A stretch of 64,000 nt of DNA, from assembly GCA_001179505.1 (NCBI GenBank), contig CDMY01000412.1, forward strand, positions 20,036 through 84,035, written 5' to 3'. This document shows positions 56,032 to 64,000 of this stretch, in pieces. The position numbers and the translations under genes were made by a program. The number at the start of each line of letters is the position of its first letter. The stretch's first letter is position 1. Source of the DNA: Vitrella brassicaformis (Eukaryota > Sar > Vitrellaceae). The notes under the pieces are model-generated. The model searched no databases and was not told the origin of the DNA. It was given only the letters and a program-made list of their open reading frames with translations.

Positions 56032-56642
56032 GTAAAACAGACGGACAGACGAGGGTGGGAGAGGAGAGGGGGAGAGTGTGTGTTAGGGAGGGAGGGATGG
56101 GTTGTGGCGGGTTGCTGACGGACGTGTGTGTTCGGGTGGATTTTGCTGACGGAGGCGATGCATGGTGTCTGATGTCCGTCCTTAGCTTCCATCCCTTGTT
56201 TGTGACGGAGACTCCATCCATTTATTGGAGTGTTGTCTTGTCTTGTCTCCTGTCTGTGTGTGTTGATATGTTCATATCGGTCGATCATAGAGACCGTTGC
56301 TTGGTTCCTTTCAGTCAGTGTCCAAACCTCGCTGCCGTGCCGTACACGCCACGTCATGGCCTGGCCCAGTGTGTCGTCTCCCTCGTCGCCCACCGTACCG
56401 CAACAGCGCTGATTTGGACGATGCACATCGACCAAACAGCGACGTCGCCGACAGTGGGTCGTCAGAGAGAACAAACCCGAGCATTGATTGCACTTGACCA
56501 GCAGCACTTGTCTTGTCTGTCGCTCCCGCTCGTTGATTGAGTGATTGATTCGCTTCGGCCGCACTCACTGAGTATCTGTCCATCCTACCTCAGCATGCAG
56601 CTAGACACTCTATCCACGTGTCTGTCTGCATTCTTCCTCATC
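56032..56642. other. Intergenic region with dispersed repeat copy
   Basis: About 600 bases between convergent stops. It includes one copy (about 56407-56515) of a repeat also found at 58441-58556. A 161-residue open frame on the plus strand lacks recognisable features. Confidence 0.5.
56407..56515 (+). repeat. Dispersed repeat, copy A
   Basis: The segment contains GATTTGGACGAT, CGACCAAACAGCGACGTCGC, CGACAGTGG and CGAGCATTGATTGCA in the same order and orientation as in copy B (58441-58556). Small gaps and substitutions separate them. The two copies flank the gene at 56643-58234. Nature unknown; possibly a short interspersed element or a local segmental duplication. Confidence 0.65.
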
Positions 56643-58234
56643 TTATTCCTCCTCCAGCTGTTGCTGCTGCTGCATGATCCTGCGTCTCTTGGCCTGGCGC
56701 ACCCACCGCCCCATGCGCACCAGCTTGCGGTAGTTGGGCATCGGCAGTGTGAGGCGCGGCCGTTTCCTGACACACACACAGAACAACACACAGAGACACA
56801 CACAGAGACACACACACACAGACGTCCGTCCATCCATCCATCCGTCCGTCCACACGACACAGCACAAGACAACACACACACACGAGTGCCTCCCTGGCTG
56901 GCTGTGTGGCTGGCTGACCGGTCAGTTCTTGTCGATCGAGCAGTGTGTGGCTGCTGTGCGGTCGTCTGTGGCGCCTCGTTGGGGTTGTCGGTGCTCCTGC
57001 GGGGGTTGGAGAGATAGTAGCGGGAGTTGCCGCGCTTGACGAGGAAGTCCGCACAGACCAACTCACCCAAATACTCTGGGGACCAACCAAGACAGACAGA
57101 GAGACAGACAGACAGACACAGAGAGAGAGAAAGAGGGATGTGTGTGAGTGGTGTGGGGTGTGCGTGTGTGCAGTTGCGGACCGTCAACGCACAGGAAGGC
57201 CTTCAACAGATTCTTCTTGACTGCACTCACACACACTGTGTCTGTGTCTGGCTGTCTGTGTCTGTGTGGGCTCGCTGCACTCACCGCACTCGTTGTGTCG
57301 CTCGCAGAAGGCGCGAATCTCACCCAACACCGACAACTGAAACATCACGCCACACACGTGGGTAGACAATGGACGGCTCATCCATCCATCGTGTGCACCT
57401 GTTGGCCGTCGTCGTGAGCATCGACCGGCGCCATCGCAGCGTCGTCGTCTGAGTGACACACACACACACATCCAAGGACACACGTGGGTGTGGTGTGCGC
57501 TAGATCTTTCTGTGTCTCGTCTGCATACCTGCGTGGTCATTGGCCTCCTCGTGGTGCCCCTGCTGGTCGTTTTGGTCGTCATGGATGTCGTCGAGTGTCG
57601 ATGCCGTCTTGACCTCGAGTGTCATCTGGTGGTGTTGCGTGTCGATGCCGCCACAGGCGCACTCGAGTGGAATCTCGTTGTAGTGAGCCGGCGGGTTCGA
57701 TGGGTCGGTGGGGATCAAGGGCCTGAAGTGCTTCGGCTCGTACGTGGGAGACACGCGCTCGTCGAGCCTGCAGTGCAGCCAACATGCCACGCGAGTGAGA
57801 CAGACAGTGAGGCAGACAGTGAGGCGGATGGTCAGTGGTCATTCAGTCTGTCAATGATCTTTATCCGATCCGATGGACGACAGCTGCTTACATCATTGTC
57901 ATGGTCAGGTAGCGGTCATCTACACACACACACATACAGAGAGAGAGAGAGGAAGGATGAGCATCTCATCTTGTGTGCGTTGATGGGCCTGGCCTGCCTG
58001 GCAGCGGGCTGAGCTCCTCTAAAGACAGACAGACACACAGACAGACAGACAGACAGAGGGGATGTCAGTGTGTGTGGGGTGTGGGTGTTGAGTGGCTGCC
58101 ACGTGTGCGTGGGGCCGGGTGATTGTGTGGTGAGTGATTGTCTGCCGACTGCATAGCGATTGCGTGCCGCTGATGTGTGGCAACGGCAGCCTGATGGTGG
58201 CGGACTTCTGCTGGGTGGCCTGGGCCGTTGCCAT
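56643..58234 (-). CDS. Unrecognised protein with basic Gln-rich C-terminus
   Basis: Eight or so small exons. The start ATG at 58232-58234 gives MATAQATQQKSATIRLPLPH. Then come a short exon near 57880-57915, and LDERVSPTYEPKHFRPLIPT with IPLECACGGIDTQHHQMTLE (57530-57770). Next are LSVLGEIRAFCERHNECGE, VKKNLLKAFLCVDGPQL and EYLGELVCADFLVKRGNSRY with YYLSNPRR. The last exon, RLTLPMPNYRKLVRMGRWV, carries a basic end and a Gln/Glu run (KRRRIMQQQQQLEEE, stop 56643-56645). The exon pattern, with the repeated 'LVxAxFLVxxG' type helices, suggests a small folded domain plus nuclear-type tail. I do not recognise it and exon joins are approximate. Confidence 0.55.
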
Positions 58235-58440
58235 TTCTACTCACTCGTCTCAATGCGACGCGACAAGAGAAGAAAGAAAGTGATCTTGTCGCTTAAGAGA
58301 CATTGACGTAATACGTATGCAACTCATCTAACGAATTCCCGATCGATCGTCCGTTGGTCTGTGTCTGAGTCTGTCTGTCTGAGTGTCTGTCTGTCTGTCT
58401 GTCTCTAGATCTGTCGCTCCACTGCATCCCATCCGACGGC

Positions 58441-58556
58441 GCCGATTTGGACGATATCGACCAAACAGCGACGTCGCCGACAGTGGAGCGACAGAGAAAA
58501 CAAACACGAGCATTGATTGCAGTGCACTTGACCGAGCAGCACAACCACTCGCTATT
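58441..58556 (+). repeat. Dispersed repeat, copy B
   Basis: Second copy of the repeat at 56407-56515, about 2 kb away in the same orientation. It shares CGACCAAACAGCGACGTCGC and CGAGCATTGATTGCA, with a small length difference before the first of these. Confidence 0.65.
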
Positions 58557-58730
58557 CAATCGACCCATTGGGCAAAGAGCCCTGCCAGTCAGACGCAGGG
58601 CAGCACAGGACAGTGAAAGAAAGGGCATGCAGGCATGCAAAGCAAGGCAGGCAGGGCACATGACCCCAGTCATTCAAAAGATGATCGATGGGTGGCACCG
58701 TCTGTCTCTCTGTCTGTCTGTCTGTCTGTC

Positions 58731-58827
58731 AGGCAGGCAGGCAGGCAGGCAAGGGAGGTGATAGACAGGCAGGCAGACAGCCAGGCAGGCAGGCAAGGGA
58801 GGTGATAGACAGGCAGGCAGACAGCCA
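58731..58827. repeat. Tandem repeat, 43-base period, two copies
   Basis: The unit combines (GGCA)n with AAGGGAGGTGATAGACAGGC and AGGCAGACAGCC. The non-simple part starts at 58751 and again at 58794, identical in both copies. Confidence 0.85.
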
Positions 58828-59560
58828 GTGAATTACAAACACACCCGCCCTGGCGTGCCCTGCCCTGCCAGGCGCGCGATAGGTGTGTGTACTTGCACGC
58901 CTTGTGCAAGACAGACTACCCCACGCACCATGATACATACACCCACAGACGCACTGATGCATCCATGCCATACAGACGGGGCAAGGCAAGGTAAGGTAAG
59001 CCAGGCAGGCAGGCAGGGGCAGGCAGGCAGTCTGGACAGACAAGTCGTCAGGAAGCGCTAGCAGTCGTCATATCCATTAAATACCCCCTCGACCGACCGA
59101 CCGACCAGAGAAGGTGCCATGCCATCAGACAGGTAGACAGGCCATGAAGGATATGCAAGGGAGGGGGGAGAAAGACACAAGGGACGGGAGTCATAGATAC
59201 ATTACATTCATCAGCGATTTAAACATCCCCCGACCAGCCCACCGACCCACCGACCGACTCAAAATCATATCCCCACAGACACGACAGCTGGCAAGGGGGA
59301 ACCTCTTTCACACACCACACCACACCACACCACACCCACCACTCTGCGCACCCTACAGACCAACCAACCGACCGACCAATCGACCAACCTGTACAGACAA
59401 AACGGGCTCCCTGTGTGGATCAAAACTGGGCTGTACACCCAAGCCTGAATAAAGCAAGGACACACGGATCGCTATGCCATCGCCTCTCGTCTTGTCGCCC
59501 GCTATGCGCTATGCACAGACAGCTTAAATACATACACACATAGACGAGACGAGCGATCGA

Positions 59561-62500
59561 TCAGCCGGCATGAATTCCCACCCTCGCTCTCCTACGCTTG
59601 GCACCCGCCAGCAGCACTCGGGCGGGGTTCCTCAGGCGTCTCACCGACGCTGCTGCCGCCTTCTTGACGACAGCCTTGCTCACAGGCGAGGCCACAGACA
59701 GCTTGTCGGGCCTCTTGGTGACGGTCTTCCTCTCCCTCTTGGGGTGGTGAAGCTGGTTCGGCGTGGCCTCCATGGTCCTCATGGTGGGGCCGCTGGTGCT
59801 GCTGCTGCTGAATTCCTCGTCAAGGATCTGTGCAACCACGATGCACGACTAGGTCTGCGTATCCGTGTGTGTGTGTGTGTGTGTGCAACGAACCCTGGCT
59901 ATGAATCTTCTGAGTGCGTCGTATCTGACGTCGTGTCGGTGGGCCACCTTGCAGATGTTCATGTGGTTGGCAGCTGCCACCACCCTCAACTCACCGTACT
60001 GAGGGTACGCACTCGCGAGCGGCACCACCTGACCGATCAACCAAAATCGTTCCATCGGAAGCGACCAATGTACTCCGATGTCTCTGTGCCTCCCTGTCTG
60101 TGTGTCTGAGGGCCTACCAGGTCCTTTTGGTTGAAAGGCAGCTCCACTGGGATGCTCTCCGCCATCGACAACACACGGATGTCTGCAACAGACACAGAAG
60201 CGATGGCATTTGCAGTCAGTCGGCGCTGGCGGTCAAACGGTCAGCTGACTTTCGTTTTGCGAGATGTGTTTGAAGTTCTCGTTGAGTCGGTGTAGCTCGT
60301 CTGACGGCCGGAGGTTGTGCGTGATGCCCGAGAACATCGGGCGGAAGAGCCGGGGGACACGGGCGAGGGGGGCGCCGAGATGCGGGACGCCGTAGAAGGC
60401 CACGCCTCTCGTCGCGCGGCGCAAGTCCTGCATCAACCACGGACACCATCAGACAGACAGACAGACAGGCTTGTGTCCGCATACACCCACTTTCAGATGT
60501 GGTGGTGGTTGTTTGTTGTCTGACCTTGTCCGCCTCCAGCAGCAGTTTAGTGAGCAGCCCTCCAAGTGAATGGCACACGAATATCACCGGACGACCTGGC
60601 ACACCGACACCCTGCACACACACATCATACACATACACAGACACATTTGAACGCATCAATGCATTCTTTAATCCACCCATCCATCCATCAACCTACTCAC
60701 CGCTTCCCTGAGGTTGTGCAGCAGTGTGGCCGCCAGATGCTTCAAGTGAGATGCTCTCGTCATCCGCCCCTGCCCTCGGCCGTTGTCGCCCTCTCCTCTC
60801 CTCGTGGCTGGCGATGACGGCGTATCAACATGAGAGGGTGACGCTGCTATGTCATCCATCTGGCCGCCCTTGAGCCGCCGCCCTCTGTTGTTCTTTGCAG
60901 CTAGAGCAGACCCGCCTTCCAGAGAATGCCCTGCGAGTGCCCTGGGCGGCTCTGAGTGGGCACCAGCCGTCTTGACACGATGTGGCCGGGTTGGGGAGTC
61001 ACTCCTGTGGTCGTTGTGTTGGTGTGGGTGTCGGTTGGCCTGGCTGCTGGTGCTGGGGGAGTGTCGTGGAGTGCGCTGCCGGAACAGAGGGGCCTGCAAG
61101 GAACGGCACCGGACACAGGAGGTGTGTTGGCTCATGCATGTCATGTGGGCGTGTGTCTGCTTGGCTGGGTCCCTTACTGGGTAGTTGACAACGAAGATGC
61201 GAGATTGCGGAAAGTCGACAGGGAGGAGTTCCCGCGGCCAGTGCTCATCTTGGTTGGACGCCATGTCCTCCATCTCCGTCTGCTGCTGCTCCTCCTGCTG
61301 CAGCTGCCGCTCGATGTGCTGCAAACCCTCCACCAACGCCTCGGTCGTCGCGCCGTCGACACCCTTGCCCGCCTCGCTCAACAGACGACCCCAAAAACGA
61401 CTGATCAAACAACCAATCGACCCATAGGCAGGCACAATTCATGACAAGTGAGAAAATCGTGGCTGGGCTACTCTCTTTCGCTCACCCAAGGTTGACCGGT
61501 GACATGGCCAGCTGCTTGGCGAAGTGCCGGACGCGCAGTGCGAAGCCCCCATCGCTCTCGCTCGCCCTCAGGTCATCCGCTTCATCCGCCTCCCTGATCG
61601 ACGACAGCTCTCGGTCAAGGTCCGCCAGCCACTCAGACACACTCTCGCTCCCATTCACACCCACACCCACATCCACATCCACATCCGCAGCGGGCGACCC
61701 GTCACATGTGGCCACCGGTGCCTCTGCTGCAGCGTTGTTGGACCTGCTGCTGTAGAGGGCCGTGATGACTCGCCGGCCCCGGGATGGTGCCGGGCGGCGC
61801 AGCGGCTCCGCAACGATGCGGGAAGGAATGGCGTGAGGCAGGCGTCCGCGTGAGCCAGCAGACGGGTGAGCTCTGACAGCAGCAGCTACGGGACGATTGG
61901 ATGTCTTGTCAACATTTGGTCCACTGCTCTGCTGCTCTGCATTGTCCTCCTCTCCCTTGAGCCGCCGCCATGTCTTGAATGCAGATCCGCGGAGTCCGTG
62001 TACGAGCACGATGTCGATGGGGACGCAAGAGGGATGTGATGGCTCACCCGCACCCTGCACACAGACAGAGGGACAGACAGAAGAATGGCTGACAGGGCTC
62101 ACATGTTTGGCGGGTGGACATGGACATGGACACGCACCTTGCTGGGGGGCTCTGACGCGTCGTGTGCAGGAGGCACAAACATCGCATACACACCTGTATC
62201 GCAGGCATTCAATGCACACACACACACACACACGCACCAACGTCAGTCACCTTCTTTGCTGCCTGCGGGCGGTCCATCTCCTCCCCCAGTTACTCCTCAC
62301 CGTCAGCCACCCGAGGCCAAGGTGATATCTCTCCGCCTCTCCGTTTCATGGCGGCCCCGCCGCCCACCTCCATCTGCATCACATCGGTGCCTCCCTCAGC
62401 CTTCACCGGCGCTATGTCACCCATCCTCAGCCACCGACACACTGACAGCCGATACCGCGACGCTCCAACAGGCAGCGCCCGAGGGGCCACAAAGGATAGC

Positions 62501-62850
62501 CTGTTGGCCCATGGCAGCCGTGGCAGCCGGGGCCCCACCATCCTCCATGGCCGTGTGATGGGCACGCCCCGCCTCCGTGCGCTGGCCGCCCACGCAGCGC
62601 CCGCCAGGCCGTGAGCTGCACCCACAAGGCACAGACCCACGCTCCATCGCACCCACCGTCGGCCGCCCTTCTGCGCGCTGTCTTCATCCCGCTGCTGACG
62701 GGCTGGCTGTGTGAGCCAAGTGGAGGGGCGAGTGAAAGCGGACGCCCGATATCTCTGCGGGAAGCTGTCGTCGAGGGCTGCAAGGCTGAGGTGGATCTGA
62801 AGGCAGATGGCCAACAAGAATAGCGCCCGCCGTAACCGCTGCCCCGTCAT
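59561..62850 (-). CDS. Alpha/beta-hydrolase (SERAC1/lipase-like) with N-terminal signal or anchor
   Basis: The start ATG at 62848-62850 gives MTGQRLRRALFLLAICLQIH, a signal peptide or anchor, followed by a long poorly conserved N-terminal region. The hydrolase core starts at about 62000 with IDIVLVHGLRGSAFKTWR, an oxyanion-loop HGL motif. PQSRIFVVNYPV lies near 61190. The nucleophile elbow is in RPVIFVCHSLGGLLTKLLLE (CHSLGG, near 60560). GVAFYGVPHLGAPL (near 60390) matches the 'G-x-x-F-x-G-x-P-H-x-G' block of SERAC1 and related lipases. A His late in the chain (AAANHMNICKV, near 59960) is a good candidate for the catalytic His. The C-terminal exon is basic and disordered (stop 59561-59563). 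SERAC1 relatives act on phospholipids at organelle membranes; substrate here is unknown. Low-complexity insertions, such as a DVDVDVGVGV stretch, sit between core strands. Confidence 0.75.
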
Positions 62851-62910
62851 GAGGCTCTCGGGGTAAACCTGCGTTTTTCGGACACAACGATCCGCGTGTC
62901 GGCATTTAAG

Positions 62911-62918
62911 AGCTCGCA
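62911..62918 (+). promoter_or_regulatory. AGCTCGCA octamer in divergent promoter
   Basis: Exact AGCTCGCA in the 103-base gap between the hydrolase gene (minus) and the ankyrin gene (plus), 36 bases before the plus start codon, preceded by TTTAAG. Function inferred from recurrence. Confidence 0.4.
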
Positions 62919-62953
62919 CGGGGGCTGGGGGCTCCAGACCGGTGCTTCGAGCG

Positions 62954-63568
62954 ATGGAGGGAGAGGTCTGCCCCGACAGCAATGCACAAACAGCCAACAT
63001 AATGATTGTGTGATGGCTGTGTCCGCAGGACGACATCTTCGAGGCCGTCGGGGCGGGCGAGTTGCTTGCTGTTACTAAGCTCATCGACAAGCACGGTGCG
63101 GGCCGATGAGCTGTATACGGATGGACTGAGCACGTATACGGATGGACGTACTCTGTGCGGGCCTGTACGTGTAGGTGTGGAGATACTGGACAGACGAGAC
63201 GAAGATTCATCTAGCAAGGTACGCAACCGAGAAGACGACGGAAATGCGCTCCCCTTTGTCTTCCATGCGCGCAGCCCACGCCCTTCATTGCAGCTGCGAC
63301 GAAAGGGCACGTTGCCATCATGAAGGTCATGTACGATCGTTACGGCCCGTCGATATTGCAGCAACGAGACATCGTACCGACACAGCCAAATACCCATTCA
63401 TGCCGCTGGTGATGATGAGATGTCCTGTGCTGTCATGGACTGCAGGGTGATCAGACTGCGCTGCACTGGGCTGCATGGGGAACGAAGCTTGCAGCTGTCA
63501 ATCAGCTGCTGGCGTGGGATCCCAAGCTGATCGACGCTGTCAGAAGTGCAAGTCGGTCCAGGGTTTAG
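62954..63568 (+). CDS. Small ankyrin-repeat protein
   Basis: Five short exons join in phase. ATG 62954 (MEGE, donor GTCTGC at 62966) joins to DDIFEAVGAGELLAVTKLID and KHG, then VEILDRRDEDSSSK, then PTPFIAAATKGHVAIMKVMY. The last is GDQTALHWAAWGTKLAAVNQ followed by LLAWDPKLIDAVRSASRSRV and a TAG at 63566-63568. About three ankyrin units are evident (GAGELLAVTKLIDKHG, TPFIAAATKGHVAIMKVM, TALHWAAWGTKLAAVNQLL). The last frame could instead splice at an AAGTGC donor and continue to the right. The first donor is weak, so the N-terminus is tentative. Confidence 0.6.
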
Positions 63569-64000
63569 GGTCTAGGGTTCATAGACCGACGGTCCACTGA
63601 TCTGTGAGACAGGACGGCTGTTGAGTCTTTGTCCGTTCCATGAGACAGGCCATGGCGGACAGGACGTCAGACAGGATGGACTGACGCATACTACATGTCC
63701 TACGTGGACTCTCCACAAAATCCACAGACCTTACGTTGCATTGACTTAATCCTTTATCCGGGACTGACCGCCCGGCAGATCCTCTCTTCACCATTCTCCC
63801 CGACTCTCTCCCCCCTATTCTGACATGGGCGCAGCAATCTGGTTTGTCTTTTCCGCTTGATCGGCAGTTGGGCAGATCCTAACAGGTCTGTCTATCATCC
63901 GCCTGTCGGCAGTCTGTCTGTGCAGCAGCCTGTCTATCATCCGCCTGTCGGCAGTCTGTCTGTGCAGCAGCCTGTCTATCGTCTGTCTGTCGGCAGCTGA
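63569..64000. other. Right-edge region with 42-base tandem repeat
   Basis: Beyond the tentative ankyrin stop no exon is certain. The stretch holds a telomere-like GGGTTTAGGGTCTAGGGTT near 63560-63580 and a 42-base tandem repeat at 63888-64000. Further exons of the ankyrin gene could lie here or beyond the window. Confidence 0.5.
63888..64000. repeat. 42-base tandem repeat, about 2.7 copies
   Basis: A unit beginning CTGTCTATCATCCGCCTGTC repeats at 63888, 63930 and 63972, with the last copy slightly diverged and running to the window edge. The period is a multiple of three and the plus-strand frame is open, so a coding repeat cannot be excluded. Confidence 0.85.

Larger units (their letters stand above)
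58235..59560. other. Intergenic region with repeats
   Basis: About 1.3 kb between two minus-strand genes. It contains the dispersed repeat copy B (58441-58556), a 43-base tandem repeat (58731-58827), and (ACCGACCG)n and (CACAC)n runs near 59090 and 59315. No coding gene recognised. Confidence 0.55.

Noticed and set aside
55748-56564. Minus-strand open frames opposite the NICE-3-like 3' exon
   Set aside because: They mirror the low-complexity His/Arg/Pro tail and have no supporting motifs.
58733-58830. Possible CRISPR-like array from regular GGCAGGCAGG spacing
   Set aside because: It is a 43-base tandem duplication of simple-repeat sequence in a eukaryotic genome, with no distinct spacers and no cas genes.

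Overview
This is a GC-rich nuclear window from a eukaryote with many short introns. There are no operons, ribosome binding sites or prokaryotic signals. Every gene is cut by numerous introns of roughly 40-150 bases, filled with (CA)n, (TG)n, (CAGA)n, (CATC)n and (GGCA)n simple repeats. Two proteins start with a signal peptide followed by a Phe at the predicted cleavage site, the bipartite leader used for complex (secondary) plastids. With the intron style, the MORN and ankyrin proteins and the gene content, this fits a photosynthetic alveolate such as the chromerid Vitrella brassicaformis. That assignment is inference; I could not run a search.

Layout, left to right. 1-5095 (-): Strawberry-notch helicase, 3' end outside the window. 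6206-6934 (-): small plastid-type protein. 7146-9547 (+): syntaxin-16/Tlg2 Qa-SNARE. 10792-14621 (-): Atg11/FIP200-like autophagy scaffold. 15232-16374 (+): ankyrin protein with a C-terminal membrane anchor. 18025-19712 (-): MORN-repeat protein. 20256-24820 (+): long coiled-coil protein, followed by a 300-N assembly gap. 25557-26656 (+): multi-pass membrane protein. 27453-31492 and 31489-34875 (-): a coiled-coil/RING-like protein and an SRA-SET protein whose reading frames touch and may form one gene. 34885-35666 (+): small secreted Pro-rich protein. 36976-39580 (-): plastid-type protein. 39746-41147 (+): coiled-coil protein. 41561-43044 (-): secreted Cys-rich protein. 43243-43620 (-): LINE reverse transcriptase remnant. 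44504-45060 (-): two-TM protein. 45164-46649 (+): GID8-like LisH-CTLH protein. 47465-51446 (-): RRM protein. 52398-54603 (-): three tandem copies of an unrecognised gene family. 54799-56031 (+): NICE-3/C1orf43-like protein. 56643-58234 (-): unrecognised protein. 59561-62850 (-): alpha/beta-hydrolase of the SERAC1 type. 62954-63568 (+): small ankyrin protein.

The genes are unrelated housekeeping or lineage-specific functions: membrane traffic, autophagy, chromatin, ubiquitin ligase subunit, RNA binding, plastid proteins. They do not form a pathway. Many are arranged head to head with 9-610 bases between start codons, so bidirectional promoters are common. An octamer AGCTCGCA (either strand) recurs in at least seven of the gene-start regions.

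The most unusual items are the SRA + degenerate SET + coiled-coil + degenerate RING chain at 27453-34875, the tandem novel family at 52398-54603, and the polarised (AC)n/(GT)n content of introns. Coordinates of intron-containing genes are start-codon to stop-codon spans; internal exon joins were worked out by hand only where stated.
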